A stretch of 64,000 bases of DNA from Candidimonas sp. (lineage in GTDB: Bacteria; Pseudomonadota; Gammaproteobacteria; Burkholderiales; Burkholderiaceae_B): assembly GCA_004297945.1 (NCBI GenBank), contig SCRC01000060.1, positions 1 to 64,000 of the forward strand. The letters run 5' to 3'. The position numbers and the translations under genes are program-made. The notes beneath the pieces are model-generated. The model was given only the letters and a program-made list of their open reading frames with translations, searched no databases and had not been told where the DNA came from. Positions 1 through 9,291 of this stretch are shown piece after piece. Numbering within the stretch: position 1 is the stretch's first letter; each line of letters begins with the position of its first letter.

Positions 1-753
1 CTGAGCGAGCTTTTTGTTGAACGCATCGCGAAAGCTTTTCGAATTGGCGGCAAACGTGAATGCGCCCCAACTGCGTACCGCCACGCCGTTGATCACCGGG
101 TCCTCGAAATTCTTGGCCACTTCGACCTTATCGCTTTTGGCGGCCAGCTGGCTCACCGTCAGGCTGGTGGCGGCGTAGCCCGCGGCACGCCCCGTGCTGA
201 CCGTGGAGATGGCGTCGGCGTTGCTCGAGATGGTGACCATCTGGCTCGCGGGCACCTTAAGCGCCTGCAGCATCTCGAGCTGATCCGCGCCCGCCATGAT
301 CGCCACGTTGTCTTTGTTCTTGGCGAATATGCCAAGGGAGTGGAGGTTTTTCGGGTTGCCCTTGGCCACCAACAGCCCCTCACCGTACGAGCTGTCGGGC
401 TCGGAGAAGAGCACCGTTTTGCAGCGCGCCGGCAAGACGGCCATCTCGGCGGCAACCATGTCAAAGCGGTTGGCCTTAAGGCCTGGAATCAGGGAGCCAA
501 AATTGGTCGTGACCCACTGGATCTCCTTCACCCCCAATTCCTTCATAATGTGCGTGGCCACATCGGGACCCGCCCCCTTGGCGTTGCCGCTGGGATCGAC
601 ATAACCGTAGGGGATTTCGTTGGCTACGGCGATACGGACGTAGCCGCGCTCCTTGATTTGCTTGAGGCTCTCCGCATTGACCTGGCTGGCCATGCAAACG
701 GCCAAGCCAGTCGCGGACAAGGCCAACAGCGCCTGACGATAACTCTTCTTCAT
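1..753 (-). CDS. EhuB-like ABC transporter substrate-binding protein (partial)
   Basis: Periplasmic binding protein of the polar amino-acid/ectoine type (SBP_bac_3), 251 codons visible; the C-terminus lies beyond the left edge. The protein opens with a Sec signal peptide (MKKSYRQ, hydrophobic core, cleavage after SQVNA). The mature start SLKQIKERGYVRIAVANE is typical of this family, followed by NEIPYGYVDPSG and a ligand-domain stretch ending FSEPDSSYGEG. The ATG at 753 is chosen because AGGAG sits 6 nt upstream; an in-frame ATG at 759 would abut that ribosome site. Permease and ATPase genes would be expected to the left but cannot be seen. Family assignment is firm; the ligand (ectoine versus another amino acid) is inferred only from overall resemblance. 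Confidence 0.85.
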   Translation of the reverse strand, partial: MKKSYRQALLALSATGLAVCMASQVNAESLKQIKERGYVRIAVANEIPYGYVDPSGNAKGAGPDVATHIMKELGVKEIQWVTTNFGSLIPGLKANRFDMVAAEMAVLPARCKTVLFSEPDSSYGEGLLVAKGNPKNLHSLGIFAKNKDNVAIMAGADQLEMLQALKVPASQMVTISSNADAISTVSTGRAAGYAATSLTVSQLAAKSDKVEVAKNFEDPVINGVAVRSWGAFTFAANSKSFRDAFNKKLAQ

Positions 754-1685
754 ATCCATCTCCTAGGTCTTCTGATTGTTGGGAACCGGGGTGCGTCCAG
801 GTGCCTTACATCAGTGTTGTGTATTCCATGGGGGAACAGGTGGTACTCGTTGCAATAATACGTGAAAGAGCAATTTTTCTTCAAATATTTCCAAGTGAGG
901 GGAAACGATAGCTTGGCAGCACGCAGGCTGGTTTTCATCGCTGGGCGTTTACTCTTTTTATGGAACTGCCGAGCGGACGTCGAACATGCCGAACAGCGAA
1001 TATTGGCGGGCATTACCGTTGATTTTGCGATGAGGCTTCGTTCGATTTTGCCTGGCGATATTGTTCAAGCCTCAACAAGGGCGACCCAGAATTGGCCGGA
1101 AATTTCCGAACTTGGCCAGCCGAAATACAGAATATTCGCGGTTTGTCTGCATCCAACACAGAAAATTTCCGCGTGATGCATGAGCGTGCTTGCGAAAATG
1201 ATGAGGTATTGTCTTGTGTGCCGATTTTTGTTACATGCTGCTGTTGTTCGGATGGCAGCCACAAGGGCTGCCATACAAAAACGTACCTGCAGCGGGTGTA
1301 GCGGCAGCCCTTGTGGCTGCCATCGAATCCGGCAAAAACCCGAGCCGCGACGGCACAGCACGTTAAAGATCGAAGATACGGTAGGTTGCGTAGAGCTCGT
1401 GCAATTGTGCATAGTGACCACGGATACATTGCCGCAGCTCAATTTGATCAGGCCTTTCTGCTGCATTGTTTTGGACTCTAAAAGCCATTGATGTTCCCGC
1501 TATCCCGACAGAAGAGATTATTGGTTTCATAAAATAGTGGTTGCAAAAACAGCAACTTCTGCGTATTCTGCGTTATGGCAGAAGCGGACATTGGGTGTGT
1601 TCACTCCAGTCTGTCGGTAGTATTTGCGTCGTCGGCTCACACCTTTATAGAAAAATCGAAGGTATTGAAGATGAAGGAGATATTC
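754..1685. other. 932-bp intergenic region
   Basis: No convincing gene. The short open frames here lack ribosome sites and recognisable protein signatures. It holds the inverted REP pair described separately (1252-1323) and a 12-bp palindrome CGGAAATTTCCG at 1097-1108 with no promoter elements around it. It separates the divergent EhuB-like and Bug genes, so it should contain promoters for both, but I see no convincing -35/-10 pair. Confidence 0.5.
1252..1323. repeat. REP-type inverted repeat pair, copy 1
   Basis: Two facing copies of a palindromic unit. The right copy (1298-1323) starts with GTAG and continues CGGCAGCCCTTGTGGCTGCC then AT. The left copy (1252-1276) is its reverse complement with GTAT instead of GTAG and one base missing. 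Each unit folds on itself (GGCAGCC / GGCTGCC). A 5-prime GTAG tetranucleotide is the hallmark of REP elements mobilised by RAYT transposases. Related copies lie at 55962-56034 and 62776-62801. No RAYT gene is in the window. Confidence 0.7.
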
Positions 1686-2693
1686 ATGTGCAGAACAGAT
1701 TTTTTCCCGGCCTGGAAAACGAAAAAATTATTGGCAGCGGCGCTGGTAATCACCTCGTGTGGCGCAATACTGAGCGCTCCAAAAGCCGTCGCCGAAAACT
1801 GGCCAGACCACACAATTACTCTGGTTATTCCATTCGCGCCGGGAGGCAGTACCGATATTATTGGACGGGTTGTTGCCAGAAAATTGTCCGAAATATTGAA
1901 GGTAAACGTTGTGCCCGAAAATAAAGGCGGGGCTGGGGGCGAGATCGCGGCCAATTATGTTGCTCATGCGGCGAAAGATGGGTACACGATAGAAATAGAC
2001 CACATAGGTTTCTCGTTCAACCAATCGCTGTACAAAAATAAAGGGCCAGTTCCGGAAAAGGAAATTGTTCCGGTAGCGTTCGTTGGTTCCACCCCGAATG
2101 TGCTGGCCGTAACCAACAGCTTGCCTGTAAAAACCTTGCCGCAATTCATCGCGTACGCAAAAGCTCATCCAGGGGCTATCAATTATGGCTCGGGCGGGGT
2201 GGGTAGCGCCGGGCATTTGTCGATGGAGCTTTTGCAGTCGGTAGCGGGCATAAAAATGACGCATGTTCCGTATAAAGGCTCGGGACCTGCGCTGGTGGAC
2301 TTGATTAGCGGGCGAATCCAGGCCATGTTGCTGACCATTCCAGCCGTCATGGGTAATATCAAGAACGGGCAGGTTCGGGCAATTGCCACGAGCGGTACGA
2401 CCCGGCCGGAAGCGTTAAGCGACCTTCCCACCTTTGCCCAGGCAGGAGTAAAAAATTTCGTTTATGAACCGTGGTACGGTATTTTCGCGCCGCGCGGTAC
2501 GCCGGGGCCGGTTCTTACGAAGTTGCATGCGGCAGTGAACAAGATTGTCGCCGACCCCGAAGTCAAACGGCAATTGCTGCAAGAAGGCTTGTCAACAAAA
2601 GCAAAGTCACGCCAGGCCTTTGTTACTCAGGTGGAAGGGGATACCAGGAAATGGGGGGTAATAATTGATCGGTTGGGGCTCAACAAGGAGTAA
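1686..2693 (+). CDS. Bug-family (TctC-like) tricarboxylate-type binding protein
   Basis: Periplasmic solute-binding protein of the Bug/TctC family, 335 residues, the usual length. Signal peptide with AAALVITSCGAILSA core and a likely cleavage after AVA. The mature start ENWPDHTITLVIPFAPGGST carries the family motif (PFAPGGSTD), followed by NKGGAGGEIAANYVA and GSGGVGSAGHLSMELL, both typical Bug segments. ATG 1686 is preceded by AAGGAG with 6-nt spacing; longer upstream frames lack this. No TctA/TctB membrane genes are adjacent, as is common for the many orphan Bug proteins of Alcaligenaceae. It precedes the carboxylase operon in the same direction and may deliver or sense its substrate (inference). 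Confidence 0.9.
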   Translation: MCRTDFFPAWKTKKLLAAALVITSCGAILSAPKAVAENWPDHTITLVIPFAPGGSTDIIGRVVARKLSEILKVNVVPENKGGAGGEIAANYVAHAAKDGYTIEIDHIGFSFNQSLYKNKGPVPEKEIVPVAFVGSTPNVLAVTNSLPVKTLPQFIAYAKAHPGAINYGSGGVGSAGHLSMELLQSVAGIKMTHVPYKGSGPALVDLISGRIQAMLLTIPAVMGNIKNGQVRAIATSGTTRPEALSDLPTFAQAGVKNFVYEPWYGIFAPRGTPGPVLTKLHAAVNKIVADPEVKRQLLQEGLSTKAKSRQAFVTQVEGDTRKWGVIIDRLGLNKE

Positions 2694-2982
2694 GCCGCAA
2701 CTTCCTGATGGCACTTTCCAGGTGCAAACGTTCAGCCATGATTCCGTCCACATTGATGACTCCTTTGTCAGCATTTTCAGGCAGTGTGTAGGCGCGTCCA
2801 CAATTCCGAGAACCAGACATTCCAGGTTCTCGGCCAATACTCGTTAAGCTCGGTTCCACGGCATTAGCACGAATTGCCGTTTTAGGGCAGGTCGATGGCC
2901 TTTTTGCATGGCTTTTAAATTGTTGCTTGGGACATAGAGAAGGCTACGTAATTGACGATTCGTGATGCCGTTCTGGTGGCCA

Positions 2983-3011
2983 TTGATATTTGAAGTGTAT
3001 TACAATACATT
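2983..3011 (+). promoter_or_regulatory. Candidate promoter with palindromic operator for the carboxylase operon
   Basis: TTGATA (2983-2988), 17-nt spacer, TACATT (3006-3011). A perfect inverted repeat TGTATT-AC-AATACA (2996-3009) overlaps the spacer and -10, 41 bases before the first operon gene. The candidate regulators are the TrmB-type protein at 7918 or the GntR protein at 17583. The rest of the 2694-3049 interval shows no gene. Confidence 0.4.
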
Positions 3012-3049
3012 TTAGAAGTATTAATGACAACCACTAAAAGAGGTGCCAA

Positions 3050-4126
3050 TTGACCGGAATTGTCAAAGCCACATTAAGGCAGCTCAGGTTGCCTCTGTAC
3101 AAGCCATATAGGTTGTCTTATCGAACCTTCACCGAGTTCGAACCCTTCTTCCTTGAATTGACTGATGACCTTGGGCGCTCCGCCTTTTCAGACGCGCACG
3201 TTTCACCGGGCTCCAGCTCCGAGACGCGTGCGGGAGCGTGGGCCTATTGTCTGGCCAAACTTGACGAAATAAACAGCGACACCCTCCATGGGGTCAAGGC
3301 ACGGTTAATGAATAACTTAGGCGAAAGCAAGGTCGCCACGACACTGTTGGTGACTGCGCTGGAAGCTTTGGAAGATACCCGCTGGTTAAAAATTGAGGAG
3401 CGCTCGGAACAAGAACTGATTGTTCCTATTGGCGGGACGGATCAGGGCGAAATTGAATCAGAGCTGGAAACGCTATTTCAGAGCGGATTTTCCACGTTCA
3501 AGGTTAAGGTTGGCAAGGACGTGCCATCCGATATAAAACGTGCCAATACTATTCTAAAGGTGCTTGATGGTCGTGGGTCGATTCGGCTGGATGCGAATCG
3601 GGCATATAGCGTGGACGACGCCATTACGTTTGTAAATGGCATTACCCGTAGCGGCGTTGATCTGTTTGAGCAGCCCTGTGATGCCGACGCTTGGGACGAT
3701 AACGCCGAGGTCGCACGCAATAGTCCAATACCACTCATGCTGGACGAGCCAATTTGTACATTGCGCGACATCGAACGCGCTGCTGGCATCGATAACGTGA
3801 AGTATTGCAAAGTGAAATTGAAGCGCTTTGGCAGCCTGAATGCTCTGGCCGAAGGCATTGAGTTGATTCATCGCAACAATATGCTGGCCGTGTTGGGCGA
3901 CGGTTTAGGCAGCGAAATCAATAACTGGATGGAAGCGTCGGTAGCCGCACGTTTGATCAAGACCAAAGGGGAGTTCAACGGATTCTTGAAGCATATCGAC
4001 AAGTTGTTCGAAAACCCCTTATCTTTCGCTAATGGTCGAATCACATTGGAAAAAGGTTACGTGCCAATTTTGGATACCGACGCCATTGAGCGTGTCACCG
4101 TAGAAAAGAAAATAATTGAATATTGA
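3050..4126 (+). CDS. Enolase-superfamily enzyme, muconate-lactonizing/mandelate-racemase type
   Basis: 358 residues. Enolase-superfamily enzymes abstract a proton alpha to a carboxylate with Mg2+. All the expected residues are visible: the KxK pair at Lys151/Lys153 (FKVKVGKD), metal ligands Asp181 (RLDANRAY), Glu207 (LFEQP) and Asp232 (LMLDEP), and a second lysine at about 256 (CKVKLKRFG). The Lys-plus-Lys arrangement points to the MLE subgroup (lactonizing, dehydrating such as OSBS, racemising or epimerising enzymes), not to mandelate racemase or enolase. The TTG start at 3050 has AGAGGTG a few bases upstream. First gene of the carboxylase operon, 9 nt before the carboxyltransferase. The substrate cannot be read from sequence. 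Confidence 0.85.
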   Translation: MTGIVKATLRQLRLPLYKPYRLSYRTFTEFEPFFLELTDDLGRSAFSDAHVSPGSSSETRAGAWAYCLAKLDEINSDTLHGVKARLMNNLGESKVATTLLVTALEALEDTRWLKIEERSEQELIVPIGGTDQGEIESELETLFQSGFSTFKVKVGKDVPSDIKRANTILKVLDGRGSIRLDANRAYSVDDAITFVNGITRSGVDLFEQPCDADAWDDNAEVARNSPIPLMLDEPICTLRDIERAAGIDNVKYCKVKLKRFGSLNALAEGIELIHRNNMLAVLGDGLGSEINNWMEASVAARLIKTKGEFNGFLKHIDKLFENPLSFANGRITLEKGYVPILDTDAIERVTVEKKIIEY

Positions 4127-4135
4127 GGATCAGTC

Positions 4136-5668
4136 ATGAAGCATCAAGCACTGCTGGACACTTTGGATCAAAAAAGAGCGGCGGCGGCAGCTATGGGGGG
4201 CGAGCGCAAACTACAAAAAAGAAAGGAGGCCGGCGACTTGAACGCGCAAGAGCGGATCGATGTCCTAGTGGACGGCGACAGCTTTATCGAACTCGGTCTT
4301 TTGGGGACCTCGGTATTTGATCAGGACCAGGACGCCACCCCGCGGGATGGGAAAATTGTCGGCTTTGGCAAGATCAATAATCGTGATGTTGGCGTTGTGG
4401 TCAATGACTTCACTACGAAAGGTGCCTCGACCAGTGCGACAAACTCGAAAAAAATGGGTTATATCCGGAAAACGTGCAATGAGCGCGGGATACCGTTTGT
4501 GCATGTAGGAGAATCCACCGGGGCGCGCTTGCCTGACGCCATGGGATCAAAAGGAATGGGGCAACTGTTGGGCAACGATACTTCCCAGTTCAGACGCATT
4601 CGCGAAGTGCCTTGGGTTGCGGCTGCCTTGAATACGTCTTTTGGGTCATCGGCCTGGCAATGCTGTTGCGCGGACTTTTCCGTGATGAAGAAGGGCTCGA
4701 TTATGGCGGTGTCCAGTCCGCGGCTCGTATCAATGGCCATTGGTGAAAAAATTGACCTGGAAGAATTAGGGGGCTGGCGCCTGCATGCCGAGCAAACTGG
4801 CTTGATCGACTATTTTGTCGAATCCGATCAAGAGGCCATGATGGTTATTCGGCGCTTCCTCAGCTACATGCCGTCACATGCGAACGAGCTGGCTCCGCGT
4901 GGTGCAGTGCCGGAAGGCTCCGACGCGGATCAGGAAAAAATTCTGGACATCATTCCCGAAAGCAGAACCCAGGTCTACAACATGAAGAAGATTCTGGAAA
5001 TCGTGGTTGATAATGGAAGCCTGCTGGAATTGAAGTCCCGCTTTGGAAAGTCGGTTGTCACCAGCCTGGCCCGACTTGATGGCCATGTGGTTGGCATCAT
5101 TGCCAATAACCCATTGACGGGTGGAGGCGCGCTGTCAGCAGAAGCATGCCGCAAGGCCATTGACTTCACCGTGTTGTGCGACAGCTTCAATGTCCCAATC
5201 ATCCGCTTTGTGGATACTCCGGGGTTCGTAGTGGGTGCCGAGGCGGAACGCAAAGGGGCGCCGGGTCAGATTATGAATTTCATGAATGCCACCTGTCTCA
5301 CCACAGTGCCGCAAATTACTGTTTTATGTCGTAAGGCCTATGGACGAGCCTATGTGGCGATGGGAGGCGGCGCGCATAACGACACGATGGTTGCATGGCC
5401 CAACGCTGAAGTCAGTTTCATGGATCCCGTCTTCGCGACAACTATTGTCCATAATAAAACGGCACAGGATGAAGGGTTTGAGGATGCTTTGGCCGAAATC
5501 CGAAAAGATTTGGAGATTTGGGATATGGCACGTATTTTTTCGGCCCATGATGTGATCAAACCTCAGGAAACCCGCAAGTTTCTAATCCGTATGCTGGAGA
5601 TTCATCGGCGCCGCAAATCGGGAGGCATTAGCGAGCGGTTAATGCGCTCCTGGCCCACTAGCTACTGA
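4136..5668 (+). CDS. Acyl-CoA carboxylase, carboxyltransferase subunit
   Basis: 510 residues, PccB/AccD5-like carboxyltransferase with both crotonase-fold halves. The N-terminal half carries GESTGARLPDAMG and GSSAWQCCCADF; the C-terminal half carries GIIANNPLTGGGALS, FVDTPGFVVGAEAE, KAYGRAYVAMGGG and WPNAEVSFMDP. It moves the carboxyl group from carboxy-biotin to an acyl-CoA in the cytoplasm. Start ATG 4136 follows GAGGA. Its partners are the biotin carrier (9058) and biotin carboxylase (9292) in the same operon. The N-terminal half deviates from textbook PccB (a CCC run where most homologues have few Cys), so the acyl-CoA substrate may not be propionyl-CoA. Geranyl- or methylcrotonyl-CoA carboxylases are alternatives, but their typical gene partners are absent. 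Confidence 0.88.
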   Translation: MKHQALLDTLDQKRAAAAAMGGERKLQKRKEAGDLNAQERIDVLVDGDSFIELGLLGTSVFDQDQDATPRDGKIVGFGKINNRDVGVVVNDFTTKGASTSATNSKKMGYIRKTCNERGIPFVHVGESTGARLPDAMGSKGMGQLLGNDTSQFRRIREVPWVAAALNTSFGSSAWQCCCADFSVMKKGSIMAVSSPRLVSMAIGEKIDLEELGGWRLHAEQTGLIDYFVESDQEAMMVIRRFLSYMPSHANELAPRGAVPEGSDADQEKILDIIPESRTQVYNMKKILEIVVDNGSLLELKSRFGKSVVTSLARLDGHVVGIIANNPLTGGGALSAEACRKAIDFTVLCDSFNVPIIRFVDTPGFVVGAEAERKGAPGQIMNFMNATCLTTVPQITVLCRKAYGRAYVAMGGGAHNDTMVAWPNAEVSFMDPVFATTIVHNKTAQDEGFEDALAEIRKDLEIWDMARIFSAHDVIKPQETRKFLIRMLEIHRRRKSGGISERLMRSWPTSY

Positions 5669-5716
5669 GGCAACGCCATAACGGGTTATGCAATTGAATT
5701 GAATAGGGCTCGAACC

Positions 5717-7906
5717 ATGCAAAGTACATTTCTGAACGAAAAGGAGGGCAAGGCGCTCTTGAGTAAGTTTGGCGTGGATGTTCCAAAATCATTTATTGCC
5801 GCTAGCGCTGAGTGCGTTTCGCAGAAAATCGGCTCGTTAACCGCACCCTTTGTTGTCAAAGTCGTCTCTGAAGACATTCTCCATAAATCGGATGCAGGAG
5901 GGGTAACGATTAATTTGAACACGGCGCCCGAGGTGGTTGAGGCCATCACGCGCATGCAGGCGATTCCCGCTATTGCCGCGGCGCGTGTTGATGGATGGCT
6001 TGTGGAAGAAATGATCCCCGCAGGGATGGAGGTTGCGATTGGAGGCTTTTATGATCGTCAATTCGGACCGATACTCATGTTGGGTCTGGGAGGTATCCAT
6101 ATTGAACTATTGAAGGACGTTACTTTCCGGATCTGCCCCATTACCGAGCAGGACGCGTGGAATATGATCAACAGCCTTAAGGCGCGTAAGTTGCTTGATG
6201 GCTTTCGTGGGGGTGCGGTCTATAACAAGCGCCTATTGGTTCAGGGCTTGCTTAACATCGGCGGCAAGGAAGGCCTGTTCATGGCGCATCAGAATACAAT
6301 TTCTGAACTTGATGTTAATCCGTTCATTCTTACCGATTCGCGCCTTGTAGCGGTAGATGCGCGAATTATTCAAAAAAATCCAAACGAGACAAGAGAATTC
6401 TCACCTATCGCTGGTACGACCGGCACCGATGTTGACGTGGCCCAGAAATTCGCTCCACTGTTTTTTCCGAAAAACGTGGCGGTATTGGGCGCTTCGGCTA
6501 AAGATGTGGTCATTGCCAACACGTTTATCCGTCGTTTGAAAGAATTTGGCTTTTCAGGGAATATCTATCCTATTCACCCAAAAGCGGAAGAAATTGAAGG
6601 CTTAAAGGCCTATCCGAGTCTGTCTGATGCGCCCAACGACATTGATTATGCCTACGTGGCCATTAGTGCGGAACGCATATTGCAATCCATCGAACTTCCC
6701 CCCGGAAAATGTAAATTCATTCAAATTATCAGTGCCGGTTTCGCTGAAACCGAACAAGGCCGACAGCAACAAGAGCAATTGCTGCACCTTGCACGTCGGT
6801 CGCAAGTTCGGTTATTGGGCCCGAATTGCCTTGGAACCTATTCCCCTTCCGGAAGGCTTACGTTCCCAAAAGACGCGCCGACAGACGCTGGAACCATAGG
6901 AGTAGTGTCTCAGTCCGGTGGCTTATCAACAGATATCATTAAACGTGGGCAATGGCGCGGTTTACGCTTTAGCGGGCTGGTTACCATTGGCAATAGCATC
7001 GACGTGAAGCCAGTGGAATTGCTGCAGTACTTCCTGTCCGACCCGGCCACCAAGGCGATAGGGCTATATATTGAAGATATTAAAGACGGTCGAGCCGTAT
7101 TCGACCTATTAAGAAATTCTCACGATCTTAAGCCGATTGTTATTTTGCGAGGCGGCGCAACCAGGCAGGGGCGCCTGGCTGCTCAATCGCACACGGGGGC
7201 GCTGGCGTCGGGCGACGAAGCGTGGGTCGCATTATCAGAACAGACTGTTGTGGAACTTGTCGATACGATTGATGAATTCATTAACGCGTTGCTGGCGCTG
7301 CAGTTTCTGCAATTGCGTACCAGCACCCCTACCCACAAGGTGGTACTGTTCGGTAACGGAGGCGGGTCCAGCGTATTGGGGGCCGACTGTTTTGCGCGCT
7401 CGGGCTTGGATGTGTCGCCTTTCACGCCTGGAACAATTTCCAAGCTCGAAGAAATTGGTTTTCCACCCGGAACCAGTGTTATCAACCCGATCGACACTCC
7501 GGTGCGTACGTTGCAAGAAAAGGAAGGTTTTATCGCCAAGGAGATTCTTGACATCGTTTACGATGAAGCGAAGCCGGATGCCGTTGCGATGCACTTGAAC
7601 TTGGCTGCTTTTTCCGGGCGCGGCACGAGCAATCCGCTGCAGAACCTGATCGACCTCATTACTCAGACCAAACAGAAACGTGGTGCCGACACGCACTTTG
7701 TTCTGGCGCTTCGAAGTGATCGTTCAGCCGAGCTTGATGGCTTACGACGCGAATATATCGAATTGGCCCGATTGGCGGGCATTCCTGTTTACGATGAAAT
7801 TGTCGATATGGCCAAAACGTTGCGAATTGTCAGTAACCTGGAGCATAAGATGATTTTGCACAAAAATCAGATTCGGGCCGATGCCCAAGAAAAAGTGATT
7901 CTATAG
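5717..7906 (+). CDS. ADP-forming acyl-CoA ligase, ATP-grasp domain first
   Basis: 729 residues. NDP-forming acyl-CoA synthetase (acid + ATP + CoA to acyl-CoA + ADP + Pi). Residues 1-230 are the ATP-grasp (beta) part: VVKVVSEDILHKSDAGGV and EEMIPAGMEVAIGG. From about 255 onward comes the CoA-binding/ligase (alpha) part: NVAVLGASAKD, IYPIHPKAEEIEG, LLGPNCLGTYSP, VSQSGGLSTD and the phospho-His loop AAQSHTGALASGD (His492). The order is beta then alpha, the reverse of the commoner alpha-beta fusion. ATG 5717 is preferred over an in-frame TTG at 5699; AGGG lies 9 nt upstream. It probably activates the operon's carboxylate substrate or releases its product. Confidence 0.85.
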   Translation: MQSTFLNEKEGKALLSKFGVDVPKSFIAASAECVSQKIGSLTAPFVVKVVSEDILHKSDAGGVTINLNTAPEVVEAITRMQAIPAIAAARVDGWLVEEMIPAGMEVAIGGFYDRQFGPILMLGLGGIHIELLKDVTFRICPITEQDAWNMINSLKARKLLDGFRGGAVYNKRLLVQGLLNIGGKEGLFMAHQNTISELDVNPFILTDSRLVAVDARIIQKNPNETREFSPIAGTTGTDVDVAQKFAPLFFPKNVAVLGASAKDVVIANTFIRRLKEFGFSGNIYPIHPKAEEIEGLKAYPSLSDAPNDIDYAYVAISAERILQSIELPPGKCKFIQIISAGFAETEQGRQQQEQLLHLARRSQVRLLGPNCLGTYSPSGRLTFPKDAPTDAGTIGVVSQSGGLSTDIIKRGQWRGLRFSGLVTIGNSIDVKPVELLQYFLSDPATKAIGLYIEDIKDGRAVFDLLRNSHDLKPIVILRGGATRQGRLAAQSHTGALASGDEAWVALSEQTVVELVDTIDEFINALLALQFLQLRTSTPTHKVVLFGNGGGSSVLGADCFARSGLDVSPFTPGTISKLEEIGFPPGTSVINPIDTPVRTLQEKEGFIAKEILDIVYDEAKPDAVAMHLNLAAFSGRGTSNPLQNLIDLITQTKQKRGADTHFVLALRSDRSAELDGLRREYIELARLAGIPVYDEIVDMAKTLRIVSNLEHKMILHKNQIRADAQEKVIL

Positions 7907-7926
7907 TCGAGGGAAAAGTGATTCTA
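7891..7926. repeat. Short tandem duplication at the ligase/TrmB junction
   Basis: The 13-mer AAAAGTGATTCTA occurs at 7891-7903 (ending the ligase gene just before its stop) and again at 7914-7926, where it supplies the GTG start of the next gene. A 23-bp slip duplication would explain it. Confidence 0.6.
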
Positions 7927-8853
7927 AATAACGGTGGATCAGGGCTTATGATTAATGACTTGCAGGCCCTGGGTTTTACGGTCTACGAGGCCAAAATTTA
8001 TCTTGAGACCTTGCAGGCAGCTGGCGTGCCCAAAACAGCATACGAAATTGCCAAGATGTCAGGGGTGCCGCGAACCAATACCTACAGCGCATTGGACGTC
8101 CTGACACGTAAAGGTGCGGTATTGCCTGTTACCGAAAACCCCACTAGTTATGTCGCGGCTAGCGCTAAGGTGGTCTTTGAGAAAGTAGCGACTCAAACCA
8201 GCAAAATATGTGAACGCGTGGTAGCCCGTCTTGAAAGTCTCGAACCCAAGGTCGAAAACCAGTATGTATGGATTCTTCGTGGCGAGGAAAATATCGACAT
8301 CGAGATTCAGAAGCTGCTTAAGTCCCCCAAAGAATCAATCTGGATTAAAGCATCGGACATCGTGTTGCGCAAGCATGCGGTGGCATTAAAAAAGGCTGCG
8401 CAGAAAAAGGGAATGAAAGTCGTCATTATCTTGTTCGGTACCGATAAGGCAGAATTTGAATATAACGACAATTGCAGAGTTTATATCCACGAGAACGACG
8501 GCACTCGCATGGGCAAGGCGGACAATCTTTTTACGATCGTCGTTGATCACAACGAAATGATTACCGTTAATGCTGATGGTGAATTTATCGGCGCTAGAAC
8601 ACAGAGCCCACCCGTCGTGACGATGGCGCTTTCGTTAATTCGTCACGATTACTATATGGCGGAAATTTTTCAAAAATTTGGCGATGAAATCGCAGAAGAG
8701 TTTGGTCAATATTTAATGAAGTTAAGGTTAAACGCCTACACCGCAGATCAGGTGGATTCATTTTATGAGAACACAGGGCTTGAACCACGGGCGGGCTCGT
8801 TGACAAAGCCGCATGGTCGTAGTCGAAATGGCGGCAGGCAGATTCGTGATTAA
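7918..8853 (+). CDS. TrmB-family transcriptional regulator
   Basis: 311 residues. The N-terminal winged helix-turn-helix (LQALGFTVYEAKIYLETLQAAG, then YEIAKMSGVPRTNTYSALDVL) is the TrmB signature. It is followed by a coiled linker (residues about 80-115) and a C-terminal PLD-like effector domain (WILRGEENIDIEIQKLLKSP, IWIKASD, VVIILFG). TrmB proteins are best known from archaea as sugar sensors; bacterial members are fewer and often control neighbouring genes. GTG 7918 has GAGGG 4 nt upstream; ATG 7948 is an alternative with a weaker site. It sits inside the carboxylase operon, so autoregulation of the operon by substrate or CoA ester is likely (inference). The 204 bp after it hold no gene. 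Confidence 0.85.
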   Translation: MILNNGGSGLMINDLQALGFTVYEAKIYLETLQAAGVPKTAYEIAKMSGVPRTNTYSALDVLTRKGAVLPVTENPTSYVAASAKVVFEKVATQTSKICERVVARLESLEPKVENQYVWILRGEENIDIEIQKLLKSPKESIWIKASDIVLRKHAVALKKAAQKKGMKVVIILFGTDKAEFEYNDNCRVYIHENDGTRMGKADNLFTIVVDHNEMITVNADGEFIGARTQSPPVVTMALSLIRHDYYMAEIFQKFGDEIAEEFGQYLMKLRLNAYTADQVDSFYENTGLEPRAGSLTKPHGRSRNGGRQIRD

Positions 8854-9057
8854 CGACGATTCCGGCGGAATCAATGGAGAACATGCTGGGTACTTTGGGA
8901 GCCAAAGAATCCTTTTACGTGGGTGCCGTTCCCGTGAATATTTTCATTCGCGTTTTTTCTTCAAGAATGTGGTTGCTATTGCAACTACTAATAATTTCAT
9001 CTATGATTTGTGTCAAGTAAGACGATAAAGCAGCCATTCAAATGAACGGGAGCGGGC

Positions 9058-9279
9058 ATGGCAACTGTAGATATCAAAACGGAAATCACCGGCAATGTGT
9101 GGAAGATTCTGGTCAAGGTTGGAGATACGGTCGCCGAAGACGAGCCGCTGATGATTCTGGAATCCATGAAAATGGAAATCCCCGTGGTGGCCGTTGAAAA
9201 TGGAATTGTGAAGGAAATTTTGGTGAATGAAGAAGACACCGTACGCGAAGGATCGGTCGTGGCCCGCATTACAGCGTAA
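9058..9279 (+). CDS. Biotin carboxyl carrier protein, short single-domain form
   Basis: 73 residues consisting of only the biotinyl domain: ESMKMEIP carries the biotin-accepting Lys38, flanked by the usual VKVGDTVAEDEPL and ILVNEEDTVREG hammerhead strands. The proline/alanine linker and thumb of the housekeeping AccB are absent, as in the short carriers of dedicated acyl-CoA carboxylases. GGGAGC precedes ATG 9058. It lies 12 nt before the biotin carboxylase gene and shuttles carboxy-biotin from that subunit to the 4136 carboxyltransferase. Confidence 0.93.
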   Translation: MATVDIKTEITGNVWKILVKVGDTVAEDEPLMILESMKMEIPVVAVENGIVKEILVNEEDTVREGSVVARITA

Positions 9280-9291
9280 TAGGAAGAAAAA

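Noticed and set aside
1097..1108. Palindrome CGGAAATTTCCG as an operator
   Set aside because: Short, far from any start codon, and without nearby promoter elements.
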